Below, piece by piece: positions 25,249 through 32,968 of a DNA stretch of 39,279 nucleotides. The stretch is from NCBI GenBank assembly GCA_028292225.1, contig JAQGMV010000194.1, positions 1-39,279 of the forward strand, read 5' to 3'. The stretch's first letter is position 1, and each line of letters begins with the position of its first letter. The DNA is from Betaproteobacteria bacterium (GTDB lineage Bacteria > Pseudomonadota > Gammaproteobacteria > Burkholderiales > SG8-41). Under the pieces are notes generated by a model, which was not told the DNA's origin, ran no database searches, and saw only the letters and a list, made by a program, of their open reading frames with translations. The position numbers were made by a program, and so were the translations under genes.

Positions 25249-26016
25249 ATGAGTATCGAGCTCACGCGCATCGATGAATTCGCGCTCATCACCCTGAACC
25301 GTCCCGACGCGCTCAACGCGCTGTCGTTCGCGCTGATCGCCGACCTCGGCCGCGCGCTAGACGAAGTGGCGCAGTCGGATGCGCGCGCGCTGCTGATCAC
25401 GGGCGCAGGACCAAAAGCGTTCTGCGCAGGCGCAGACATCACGGAGCTCACCGGCCGACCGCTCGTCGAGCACAAACGCGGTGCCGAGCTCGGCCAGGCC
25501 GTGTTCTCGAAAATCGGGCGCCTGCCGTTTCCATCGGTTGCGATCATCAACGGCTACGCTTTCGGCGGCGGCCTCGAGATGGCGCTCGCGTGCACGTTTC
25601 GGATCGCGACGCCGAACGCGAAGATGGGTCTCCCCGAGATCAAGCTCGGCCTTATTCCGGGTTACGGCGGCACGCAACGACTGCCCCGCGCCGTAGGCGA
25701 AGCGCGCGCGATGGAGATGATATTGACCGGACGCACCCTCGACGCCGAGGAAGCGCACCGAATCGGCCTCGTTCAGCGCATCGTCCAGGGCGAAGCGCTG
25801 GCGGCCGGTGTGGCTTATGCGCGGGAATTCTCCGGCTACAGCCTGCCTGTCCTCGGCTTCGCCCGCGAGGCGGTGAGCCGCGCGCTCGATACGCCGCTCC
25901 ACGAGGGCTTTAAGATCGAAGCTGACCTGTCGACGCTCGCGTTCCAGACCAAAGATGCGGCGGAAGGGATGGCGGCGTTCGTGCAGAAGCGGAAGGCGAA
26001 ATTCGACGATGAATAG
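25249..26016 (+). CDS. Enoyl-CoA hydratase
   Basis: 255 residues of the classical crotonase type. It adds water to 2-enoyl-CoA in beta-oxidation. Both catalytic glutamates are present: in YAFGGGLEMALACTFRIA and in MGLPEIKLGLIPGYGGTQRL. The oxyanion-hole strand GPKAFCAGADITEL is intact. The start ATG 25249 follows a REP-like palindrome. The stop overlaps the start of the SDR gene by 8 bases, so the two are coupled. Confidence 0.95.
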   Translation: MSIELTRIDEFALITLNRPDALNALSFALIADLGRALDEVAQSDARALLITGAGPKAFCAGADITELTGRPLVEHKRGAELGQAVFSKIGRLPFPSVAIINGYAFGGGLEMALACTFRIATPNAKMGLPEIKLGLIPGYGGTQRLPRAVGEARAMEMILTGRTLDAEEAHRIGLVQRIVQGEALAAGVAYAREFSGYSLPVLGFAREAVSRALDTPLHEGFKIEADLSTLAFQTKDAAEGMAAFVQKRKAKFDDE

Positions 26017-26755
26017 TCGTGAACAACGAACGATAGCGGTGACCGGCGCGAGCCGGGGTATCGGCGCGGCGATCGCGCTCGAGCTGGCGAGGCGCGGTTT
26101 TCGCGTGGCGTGTCTCACGCGCAAAGGCGCAGGGCCGGAAGCGGCGGCCGCTGCCGGGCTCGCGGGGCGTTTCGTCAATCGCGCGTGCGACGTGAACGAT
26201 GAAGCGAGCATGCGCGCAGCGCTCGCGGCGGTGGCGGCCGAAGGGGTGCTGCACGGGCTCGTGAATAACGCCGGGATCCATCTCGATGCGCCGAGCCAGG
26301 AGATGGAGACCGCGATGTACGAGCGCGTCATGCAGACGAACGCGACCGCGGTCTTCACGACGTGCCGCGAAGCTTATCCGTACCTGGCCCGCGCCGGCGG
26401 CGCGACGATCGTGAACATCGGCTCGTTCTTCGACAAGGTCGGCGTGAAGCGCAACCTCGCGTACTGCGCATCGAAAGCGGCGGTCGGCGCGATGACGCGC
26501 TGCCTCGCGGTCGAGTGGGCGTCCAAAGGCATACGCGTGATCGACGTCGCCCCGGGTTACGTGGTGACGGACCTGAACCGCGAATCGCTCGAGCGCGGTC
26601 CGGTTCGCGAGTACATCGACAAGCGCATTCCCGGGCGACGGCCCGGCACGGCTGAAGAGGTCGCAAAGCTCGTCGCTTCGATGTACTCCGAAGACATCCC
26701 GTTCCTGACCGGCGAGACGATCTACATCGACGGCGGGCAGGGGATGGCGCATTGA
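26009..26755 (+). CDS. Short-chain dehydrogenase/reductase (FabG-like)
   Basis: 248 residues from ATG 26009, which overlaps the hydratase stop; an earlier in-frame ATG lies deep inside that gene and is rejected. NAD(P) motif TGASRGIGAA, then NNAG, catalytic Ser in NIGSFFDKVG, and Tyr/Lys in YCASKAAVGA. The FabG-like C-terminus includes GRRPGTAEEVAKLVASMYSE and GETIYIDGGQGM. It probably oxidises or reduces a hydroxyl/keto group on a CoA-bound or cyclic intermediate. The following 108-base gap is filled by a heptad repeat element. Confidence 0.93.
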   Translation: MNSREQRTIAVTGASRGIGAAIALELARRGFRVACLTRKGAGPEAAAAAGLAGRFVNRACDVNDEASMRAALAAVAAEGVLHGLVNNAGIHLDAPSQEMETAMYERVMQTNATAVFTTCREAYPYLARAGGATIVNIGSFFDKVGVKRNLAYCASKAAVGAMTRCLAVEWASKGIRVIDVAPGYVVTDLNRESLERGPVREYIDKRIPGRRPGTAEEVAKLVASMYSEDIPFLTGETIYIDGGQGMAH

Positions 26756-26758
26756 TGA

Positions 26759-26856
26759 CGCAAACGGCCAGCGGTAAACGGTGAACCGCCGGATGAGCTG
26801 CACGTCCTCCAGCCACGGCGTCGACACGGTTTACCGTTCACCGCTTACCGTTTACG
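26759..26856. repeat. Heptad-based inverted repeat element, copy 1
   Basis: Left arm 26759-26786: CGCAAAC, GGCCAGC, GGTAAAC, GGTGAAC. Right arm 26829-26856: GTTTACC, GTTCACC, GCTTACC, GTTTACG. The arms are imperfect inverted repeats unit by unit. The last base of the right arm is the first G of the GGAGG ribosome site for ATG 26864. The element starts three bases after the SDR stop and so fills the gap. Confidence 0.8.
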
Positions 26857-26863
26857 GAGGTCC

Positions 26864-28033
26864 ATGAAAGTCTTCCACCGCCTCGATGCGACCGTCCGGT
26901 TCAGCGACGAGGAACGCATGCTGCTCGAAGCCGTGCGCAACCTCGCGCGCGATCGCATCGCGCCGCGCGCGGCCGAGTACGACCGCAGCGGCGAGTTCCC
27001 GTGGGACAACATCCGGGCGATCAATGCGCTCGGGCTGAATGCGATGTTCATCCCCGAGGCTTACGGCGGCGCTCCGCTGTCCTACGCCGCGTATCTCGAA
27101 AGTGTGCGCGAAATATCCAGGGCGTGCGCGTCGACCGGTGTGATCTGGGCGACCAACTTCCACGCAATCAAGCCGCTCATCGATTTCGGAAGCGAGGAGC
27201 AGAAGCGCCGGCTGCTGCCGGCGATGGCCGAAGGCGGTCTCGCGTCGCTCACGATCACCGAGCCCACCGCAGGCTCGGATGCGACCGGCATGAAGACCGA
27301 GTTCAGGCCCGAGGGCGGCGAGATCATCGTCACCGGGACCAAGACGTTCATCACGAACGGCGCGCATGCGGACCTGTTGATGCTCTTCGGAAAATGGAGC
27401 GAAATCGGGGACAGCCGCAAGTCGATCTCGGTGCTGGTGCTCGAGAAAGGCACGCCGGGCCTGACGGTGGTGCGTGAAGAAGACAAGATGGGCCTGCGCG
27501 CCTCCAGCACCGCGACACTCGCGTTCGACGGTTGCCGTGTGCCTCGCGCGAACCTGCTGGGCGCGCCCGGAGACGGGTTGAAAATACTCCTCGCTTCGCT
27601 CAACAGGTCCCGTCCCAGCGTCGCGGCCCACGCGCTCGGCATCGCGCGCGCGGCCTTCGAGGATGCCGTGCAGTACATCAACGACCGCCGCCAGTCAGGG
27701 CAGCGCATCGTCGAATTTCAGGGCATACAGTTCATGCTCGCGGACATGGCGACCGATCTCGCGATGTGCGAGGCTTGGCTCTGGCACGTCGCGCGGCTGA
27801 TCGACGGCAATGCGCCCGATTTCGGCGTCGAAGCGTCGATGCTCAAGATGCGCGCGTCGGATCTGGCGATGCGCATCGCGACCGATGCGGTCCAGTTGCA
27901 CGGCGGTTACGGTTATTGCAAGGATTACCGCGTCGAGCGGCTCATGCGCGATGCGAAGATCACGCAGATCTGGGAAGGGACGAACCAGATCCACAGGCAG
28001 TTCATCGGACGAAGTTTTGTCAGAAAGCCGTAA
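26864..28033 (+). CDS. Acyl-CoA dehydrogenase
   Basis: 389 residues, normal for the family. An FAD enzyme introducing a 2,3 double bond into an acyl-CoA and passing electrons to ETF. Signatures: TITEPTAGSDATGMKT, GTKTFITNGAHADL, the flavin-binding region DAVQLHGGYGYCKDY, and the C-terminal IWEGTNQIHRQFIG whose Glu is at the position of the catalytic base of MCAD-type enzymes. GGAGG at 26856-26860 serves ATG 26864. Flanked on both sides by heptad repeats; its own stop codon lies within copy 2. Confidence 0.96.
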   Translation: MKVFHRLDATVRFSDEERMLLEAVRNLARDRIAPRAAEYDRSGEFPWDNIRAINALGLNAMFIPEAYGGAPLSYAAYLESVREISRACASTGVIWATNFHAIKPLIDFGSEEQKRRLLPAMAEGGLASLTITEPTAGSDATGMKTEFRPEGGEIIVTGTKTFITNGAHADLLMLFGKWSEIGDSRKSISVLVLEKGTPGLTVVREEDKMGLRASSTATLAFDGCRVPRANLLGAPGDGLKILLASLNRSRPSVAAHALGIARAAFEDAVQYINDRRQSGQRIVEFQGIQFMLADMATDLAMCEAWLWHVARLIDGNAPDFGVEASMLKMRASDLAMRIATDAVQLHGGYGYCKDYRVERLMRDAKITQIWEGTNQIHRQFIGRSFVRKP

Positions 28034-28126
28034 ATGGTTAATGGTGAATCGTAAATCGTTGACGGCCGCCGCGCGGCGGGCGTCCATCAGCAGCCACGAC
28101 TTACCATTTACCATTTACCGTTCACG
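28029..28126. repeat. Heptad-based inverted repeat element, copy 2
   Basis: Left units CGTAAAT, GGTTAAT, GGTGAAT, CGTAAAT, CGTTGAC (28029-28063); right units ACTTACC, ATTTACC, ATTTACC, GTTCACG (28099-28126). The TAA stop of the acyl-CoA dehydrogenase gene is part of the first unit. The right arm ends nine bases before ATG 28136. A GC-rich palindrome (GCCGCCGCGCGGCGGGC) lies in the loop. Confidence 0.78.
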
Positions 28127-28135
28127 AAGAACACC

Positions 28136-29011
28136 ATGACCCCAATCAAAACCGTAGGCGTCGCCGGCAGCGGCACGATGGGCGCGGGCATCGCGATCGT
28201 CGCCGCGCGGGCGGGCTTTCGTACCATCGTGTACGACACGCGCGAGGACGCACTGGCCCGCGCGCGCAAACAAACAGAAGGCTTTTTCGCAAAATCGGTC
28301 GAGCGCAGGAAGCTCACCGTAGGCCAGGTCGACACGATCCTCGGCAATATGTCGGCCACGACCGACATCGGCGGGCTCAAAGCGTGCGACATCGTGATCG
28401 AAGCGGTGTTCGAGGATCTCAAAGTGAAGCACGCGGTGTGCGCAGCGCTCGACGACGTGTGCCCGCCGCATACGCTCTTCGCGTCGAACACCTCGACGCT
28501 TTCGATCACCGAAATCGCAGCGGGCTCGGGCCGCGAGGATCGCTTCGTCGGGATGCATTTCTGCCTCCCGGCGCAGCTCATGAAGCTCGTCGAAATGTCG
28601 CCGGGCTTGAGGACGAGCGAATCCTCGTTCGATGCGGCGTGGGATTTCTGCAAGGCGATGGGGCAGGTGCCTGTGAGGACGAAGGACAATCCCGGATTCA
28701 TCCTCAACTACTTCCTGGTGCCTTTCAACAATGACGCGATCCGCCTGGTCGAAGCGGGCGTGGCGGCGCCGGCGGACATCGATCGCGCGATCAAGACCGC
28801 GCTCGGCTACCCGATGGGGCCGCTCGAGCTCCTCGATCTGGTCGGCCTCGACACCCACCTGCTCGTCGCCGAAGCGCTGTATGCGTCGACCCACGAGCCT
28901 CGCGCTGCCGTTCCGGCGCTGGTGAAGCGGATGATCGCGGCCGGCCAGCTCGGCCGAAAGACAGGGCAGGGTTTCTATACCTACGGCGGCGCCGCGATGT
29001 TCGGCGGCTGA
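28136..29011 (+). CDS. 3-hydroxyacyl-CoA dehydrogenase (short, HBDH type)
   Basis: 291 residues, the length of single-function 3-hydroxybutyryl-CoA dehydrogenases. NAD motif GVAGSGTMGAGIA, then ACDIVIEAVFED, SNTSTLSITEI and the catalytic His in GMHFCLPAQLMKLVE (the common HFFNP is HFCLP here). The C-terminal dimer domain includes GFILNYFLVPFNNDAIRL, DIDRAIKTALGYPMGP and TGQGFYTY. It oxidises 3-hydroxyacyl-CoA with NAD. Followed by a shortened paralogue 118 bases on. Confidence 0.94.
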   Translation: MTPIKTVGVAGSGTMGAGIAIVAARAGFRTIVYDTREDALARARKQTEGFFAKSVERRKLTVGQVDTILGNMSATTDIGGLKACDIVIEAVFEDLKVKHAVCAALDDVCPPHTLFASNTSTLSITEIAAGSGREDRFVGMHFCLPAQLMKLVEMSPGLRTSESSFDAAWDFCKAMGQVPVRTKDNPGFILNYFLVPFNNDAIRLVEAGVAAPADIDRAIKTALGYPMGPLELLDLVGLDTHLLVAEALYASTHEPRAAVPALVKRMIAAGQLGRKTGQGFYTYGGAAMFGG

Positions 29012-29042
29012 AATCGGGGAAATCGGGGACAGACCCCGATTT
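29011..29042. repeat. Palindromic repeat with 9-bp arms plus one direct copy
   Basis: AAATCGGGG (29020-29028), ACAGA, CCCCGATTT (29034-29042), preceded directly by another AAATCGGGG (29011-29019). The 3-hydroxyacyl-CoA dehydrogenase stop TGA overlaps its first base. I recall similar GGGGACAGACCCC palindromes from other betaproteobacterial genomes, but cannot check here. Confidence 0.7.
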
Positions 29043-29129
29043 ACATCCGTTCGTGCCGAGCAGCGATAGCGGCCGTCGAAGCATGAACGGCACGGCGCGA
29101 GCCGCGAACAGCGAGACAAGGGACCCAAA

Positions 29130-29783
29130 ATGTTCTACCAGTTGATCGATACAGGTAACAGCCGCTCGTTTTCGGCGCGGCATGCGCTGCTGGAGAGCGC
29201 GCAGACCGACGGCGATGTCGTGATCATCATCGGCGAGAAAGTCGGCCACGCACTGCAGACGCTCGACGGGAGTGAGCGCAAGACCGCAGTTCTGATCGAG
29301 CTCGGCGCCGAAAGCCTGGGCATGCATACCGGCGAGAGCCGCGGAGCCGAAGGATCGAATCTGCTCGGCTTCTCGCGCTTCCGGCTCGGCACCGACGAGC
29401 CGACGCGGCTCGTCGAAGTCGTGCGTCAGCCGGGTTCCCCGGCTACGGCGCTCGCCGCAGCGAAGGAGATCTTCGAAGGCGCCGGACTCGAGATGGCGGT
29501 GTGCGGAGACTTCGACGGGCGCATCGTCGACCGGCTCGTGCGGCCGTACTACAACGCTGCGCTGAAGCGCCTTGACGAAGGCCTGGCCACTGCCGACGAC
29601 CTCGACATGACGCTGAAGCTCGGCCTCGGCTATCCCGAAGGCCCCATCGCGCTGCTAGAGCGCACCGGGCTCGAGCATCACTACGACATGACCCACGCCC
29701 TTTTCGAAGCGACCGGGGATCCGGCGTACGCGCCTGCCCGTCGCGCTCGCGTTGCCAAGCTCAGAGCTGAAACCAAAGCTTGA
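29130..29783 (+). CDS. Shortened 3-hydroxyacyl-CoA dehydrogenase paralogue
   Basis: 217 residues. The C-terminal 100 (FDGRIVDRLVRPYYNAALKR, then ATADDLDMTLKLGLGYPEGP) form a normal 3HCDH helical domain. The N-terminal part keeps parts of a Rossmann-like sheet (DGDVVIIIGEKVG, TAVLIELGAESLG) but has no GxGxxG nucleotide motif and no catalytic His motif. It is probably not a dehydrogenase by itself. It may be a structural or regulatory partner of the full-length enzyme upstream, or an acyl-CoA-binding relic. The frame is clean, so it is likely expressed. Confidence 0.8.
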   Translation: MFYQLIDTGNSRSFSARHALLESAQTDGDVVIIIGEKVGHALQTLDGSERKTAVLIELGAESLGMHTGESRGAEGSNLLGFSRFRLGTDEPTRLVEVVRQPGSPATALAAAKEIFEGAGLEMAVCGDFDGRIVDRLVRPYYNAALKRLDEGLATADDLDMTLKLGLGYPEGPIALLERTGLEHHYDMTHALFEATGDPAYAPARRARVAKLRAETKA

Positions 29784-29784
29784 A

Positions 29785-29862
29785 CCACGAAGGACACGAA
29801 GGACACGAAGGAAAAGCAAAACCGCTTTTGACCTCCTTCGTGCCCCTTCGTGTCCTTCGTGG
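29785..29862. repeat. Perfect 18-bp inverted repeat built from GGACACGAA units
   Basis: CCACGAAGGACACGAAGG (29785-29802) is exactly inverted at 29845-29862, with another ACACGAAGG unit just inside. It starts one base after the paralogue's stop and ends 20 bases before ATG 29883. The loop is 42 bases. Confidence 0.85.
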
Positions 29863-29882
29863 TCGATGCCCTTAAGCCTCAT

Positions 29883-31025
29883 ATGCAACCCCTGCACGGT
29901 ATCCGCGTCCTCGACTTCAGCACCCTGCTCCCGGGGCCGCTCGCGACCCTGATCCTCGCCGAGGCCGGCGCGGAGGTGATCAAGATCGAGCGGCCGGGAC
30001 GCGGTGACGAGATGCGCGCCTACGAGCCCAAGCTCGGCGCCGACAGCGTGAACTTCGCGCTGCTCAATCGCGGCAAACGCAGCATCGCGATCGATCTGAA
30101 AGCGCCGGGTGCCGTCGACGCGCTCAAGCCGCTGATCGAGTCCGCGGATGTCGTGGTCGAGCAGTTTCGCCCCGGCGTGATGGACCGGCTGGGACTCGGC
30201 TACGAGGCGTTGAAAGCGATCAACCCGCGGATCGTCTACTGCGCGGTCACCGGCTACGGACAGCACGGACCGCGCGCCGATGTCGCGGCGCACGACCTGA
30301 ATTACGTGTCCGAATCGGGGATGTCGTCGCTGACGCAGGGCGCGGACGGCGCGCCGGTGCTGCCGTCGGCGCTCGTCGCAGACATTGCGGGGGGCACCTA
30401 TCCCGCCGTGATCAACATCCTCCTCGCGCTGCGCGAGCGCGATCGCACGGGTCTGGGCTGCAAGCTCGACGTCGCCATGGCCGACAATCTGTTCACCCTC
30501 ATGTACTGGGGGCTCGGCAACGGTCTGGCCGCAGGGCAGTGGCCGACGCCCGGCGGCGATCTCGTCACCGGCGGCTCCCCGCGCTACAACATCTATCGCA
30601 CGCGCGACGATCGTTTCCTCGCGGCCGCGCCGCTCGAACAGAAGTTCTGGGACACCTTCTGCGCGCTGCTCGATCTGCCGCAAGCTTTGCGCGATGACGC
30701 GCGCGATCCTGCGGCGACGCGCGCCGCAGTGGCCGAGCGCGTGCGAACACGGAGCGCCGAAGAGCTGAGCGCGCTCTTCAAAGGGCGCGACGTCTGTTGC
30801 ACGATCGTGGTGACGCTCGAGGACGCCGTTGCCGATCCGCATTTCGCGGCGCGCGGCGTCTTCGCCCGGGAGTTGCGGGCGGGCGACCGGGCCATCAGCG
30901 CGTTGCCGGTGCCGGTTGCCGATGCATTCCGGTCCGGGGACGCCTCTGCGGGATATCCCCAGCTCGGCGAAGCAAACGACCTGCTTTCCCTTCATCCCAA
31001 CGTTCGCGGGGAGAGCAAGACCTGA
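29883..31025 (+). CDS. Class III (CaiB/BaiF) CoA transferase
   Basis: 380 residues from ATG 29883; an earlier in-frame GTG at 29850 falls inside the inverted repeat and is not used. The family core is complete: GIRVLDFSTLLPGPLATLIL, ILAEAGAEVIKIERPGRGDE, NRGKRSIAIDLK, GYGQHGPRADVAAHDLNY, the nucleophile in LVADIAGGTYPA, and GLGCKLDVAMADNLF. It differs clearly from the transferase at 21496, so the cluster has two. It may move CoA between pathway acids or act as an alpha-methylacyl-CoA racemase. Confidence 0.92.
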   Translation: MQPLHGIRVLDFSTLLPGPLATLILAEAGAEVIKIERPGRGDEMRAYEPKLGADSVNFALLNRGKRSIAIDLKAPGAVDALKPLIESADVVVEQFRPGVMDRLGLGYEALKAINPRIVYCAVTGYGQHGPRADVAAHDLNYVSESGMSSLTQGADGAPVLPSALVADIAGGTYPAVINILLALRERDRTGLGCKLDVAMADNLFTLMYWGLGNGLAAGQWPTPGGDLVTGGSPRYNIYRTRDDRFLAAAPLEQKFWDTFCALLDLPQALRDDARDPAATRAAVAERVRTRSAEELSALFKGRDVCCTIVVTLEDAVADPHFAARGVFARELRAGDRAISALPVPVADAFRSGDASAGYPQLGEANDLLSLHPNVRGESKT

Positions 31026-31042
31026 AGCGCGGACCGGATATC

Positions 31043-31078
31043 ATTCACGGTTTGCCGCTCACCCCTTCACCCTCCACG
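31043..31078. repeat. Heptad element, degenerate right arm only (copy 3)
   Basis: ATTCACG, GTTTGCC, GCTCACC, (C)CTTCACC, CTCCACG in tandem, followed by the CAGGAG ribosome site of TTG 31098. No matching left arm is visible, so this is a half or decayed copy. Confidence 0.55.
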
Positions 31079-31097
31079 CAGCAGCAGGAGCCACGCA

Positions 31098-32093
31098 TTG
31101 AAAGCATTACTCGTACGCGAACACGGTCCCATCGAAAGCCTCACCCTCGCCGAAGCGCCCGATCCCGCACCCAAACCCGGGGAAGTCGTGGTCGACGTGC
31201 GCGCGGCGAGCATCAATTTTCCGGACCTGCTCGTCATCGGCGGGACTTACCAGAAACTGCCGCCGCGGCCGTTCAGCCCCGGTAAGGACTTTGCGGGCGT
31301 CGTCGCTGCGGTCGGTGAAGGCGTCACGCTGTGCAAGCCGGGCGATCGCGTCACCGCGCAGATCGAATACGGCGCGTACGCCGAGAAATGCGCCGTGCGG
31401 GAAGCGAACTGCCACGTGATTCCCGACAGCATGAGCTACGCCGACGCCGCAGCGATGGGACTCACCTATCTCACGGCGCATTTCTCGCTCGTCGAGCGTG
31501 CGAGATACCAGCCCGGTGAAGTGGTGCTGGTCAACGGCGCCGCGGGCGGCGTCGGTGTCGCGGCGGTGCAGATCGCCAAGGCGCTCGGCGCGACGGTCGT
31601 GGCGAGCGTCAGCAGTGAGGACAAAGCGGCGCTGGCGAAAGCGAACGGCGCCGATCACATCGTCCGTACCGACGTGCCGGACATTCGCGAATCGTTCAGG
31701 AAGCAGGTCTACGACGCAGTGGGCAAGCGCGGCGTCGACATCATCGTCGATCCCGTCGGCGGCGACGTCTTCGACGCGAGCTTTCGCACGATCGCGTGGT
31801 CGGGGCGGGTCGTCATCGTCGGGTTCGCCGAAGGCCGCATCCCGCAGGTGAAGGCCGGCATCCTGCTCGTGAAGAACATCTCGCTCATCGGGTTGCAATG
31901 GAGCGACTACCGCGACCGCGAGCCGCAGAAGGTGCGTGCGGTTCAGCAGGAGCTCTTCCGCATGTACGAGCAGGGCAGGATCAAGCCTCACGTCATGGCC
32001 GCCTACGCGATCGAAGAGCACCAGAAAGCGCTCGCGGTGGTGCGTGACCGCAAAGTGGTCGGCAAGGTGTTGCTGCTCATGGGCGAGCAGTGA
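31098..32093 (+). CDS. NADPH:quinone oxidoreductase family MDR enzyme
   Basis: 331 residues from TTG 31098, which is placed well after CAGGAG. Zinc-free MDR: MKALLVREHGPIESLTLAE at the start, SINFPDLLVIGGTYQKLPPR, FSPGKDFAGVVAAVGEGV, the nucleotide motif NGAAGGVGVAAVQIAKALGA, and a C-terminus with HQKALAVVRDRKVVGKVLL. It is distinct from the QorA-like protein at 20514 and probably reduces a different enoyl or quinone substrate. It is the last gene before the promoter at 32117. Confidence 0.92.
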   Translation: MKALLVREHGPIESLTLAEAPDPAPKPGEVVVDVRAASINFPDLLVIGGTYQKLPPRPFSPGKDFAGVVAAVGEGVTLCKPGDRVTAQIEYGAYAEKCAVREANCHVIPDSMSYADAAAMGLTYLTAHFSLVERARYQPGEVVLVNGAAGGVGVAAVQIAKALGATVVASVSSEDKAALAKANGADHIVRTDVPDIRESFRKQVYDAVGKRGVDIIVDPVGGDVFDASFRTIAWSGRVVIVGFAEGRIPQVKAGILLVKNISLIGLQWSDYRDREPQKVRAVQQELFRMYEQGRIKPHVMAAYAIEEHQKALAVVRDRKVVGKVLLLMGEQ

Positions 32094-32116
32094 CGCTCAC
32101 GCGCAGGCCTCGCCGT

Positions 32117-32145
32117 TTGACAGTCCCATAGCGCTTGTTTATAAA
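32117..32145 (+). promoter_or_regulatory. Near-consensus sigma-70 promoter
   Basis: TTGACA (32117-32122, perfect), a 17-base spacer and TATAAA (32140-32145, 5/6). It is about 77 bases upstream of ATG 32222 and would start a separate transcript for the decarboxylase/isomerase block. The best promoter match in the window. Confidence 0.75.
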
Positions 32146-32221
32146 CATTCGAAACGCTCTCGCTGGTGTTCGACGCGAGCGCCCCGTCTTTCGAGCTGCC
32201 CTCCTCAAGGAAACGCCAAGC

Positions 32222-32950
32222 ATGGGACGTATAGGCCTGTTGGTGCCGTCATCCAACACGACAGTCGAGCCCGAGTTCTATCGCGCTCTGCCCCGCGGCG
32301 TGACGCTGCACACCGCGCGGCTGTTTCTCACGCGCATCACGCCCGACGCCATACTCGGCATGGTGGAGGACATGGAGAAGCAGGCGAAGCTCCTCGCCTC
32401 CGCCGACGTCGATGTGATCGTGCTCGGTGCGACCGCGCCCAGCTTTCTCAACGGACTCGGCTACGACCGTGAGCTGATCGCCAAGATCGAGAGCGTAACC
32501 GGTAAACCCGCAACCACGACGTCGACCGCTCTGGTCGAAGCCATACGCCACGTGGGTGCGAAGCGAGTGGTGCTGGGCTCGGCGTACACCGAGCAGGTGA
32601 ACGGCATCGCCGGCGCCTTCCTCGAAGCGAGCGGGATCAAAGTGGCCGGCATGGCGGGCCTGTCGCTGGTCGACAATCTCGTCGTCGGCAGACTCTCGCC
32701 GGACACCGCTTACGATCTCGCGATGAAAGTGAACCGCGACGATGTCGACGCGATCGTGCTCTCGTGCACCAACTGGCAGACGATGGACGCCATCGAGCGC
32801 ATCGAGCGCGATACCGGAAAACCGGTCATATCGACGACGCAGGCGAGCATCTGGGCCGCGTTGCGCGCGATCGGCAGCGTCGAGAGCATTCCCGGTTATG
32901 GGCGGCTCCTGCGGGAGCTGGCACCCGCGGACACTGCCCGAGCCGCCTAA
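32222..32950 (+). CDS. Arylmalonate decarboxylase-like protein (Asp/Glu racemase superfamily)
   Basis: 242 residues; ATG 32222 with AAGGAA upstream is preferred over an in-frame ATG at 32135 that lies before the promoter's likely transcript start. The fold starts GRIGLLVPSSNTTVEPEFYR. Family racemases and maleate isomerases use two cysteines. Here the first is replaced by Ala70 (LGATAPSFLNG), while Cys182 is kept (VLSCTNWQT) along with the SAYTEQVN tyrosine. A single C-terminal-half cysteine with a small residue at the first site is the arrangement of arylmalonate decarboxylase (Gly74/Cys188 in Bordetella). A cofactor-free decarboxylation is plausible; the substrate is unknown. The next gene, 18 bases on, is a two-cysteine paralogue. 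Confidence 0.8.
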   Translation: MGRIGLLVPSSNTTVEPEFYRALPRGVTLHTARLFLTRITPDAILGMVEDMEKQAKLLASADVDVIVLGATAPSFLNGLGYDRELIAKIESVTGKPATTTSTALVEAIRHVGAKRVVLGSAYTEQVNGIAGAFLEASGIKVAGMAGLSLVDNLVVGRLSPDTAYDLAMKVNRDDVDAIVLSCTNWQTMDAIERIERDTGKPVISTTQASIWAALRAIGSVESIPGYGRLLRELAPADTARAA

Positions 32951-32968
32951 CCCTTCAGGAGGAACACC

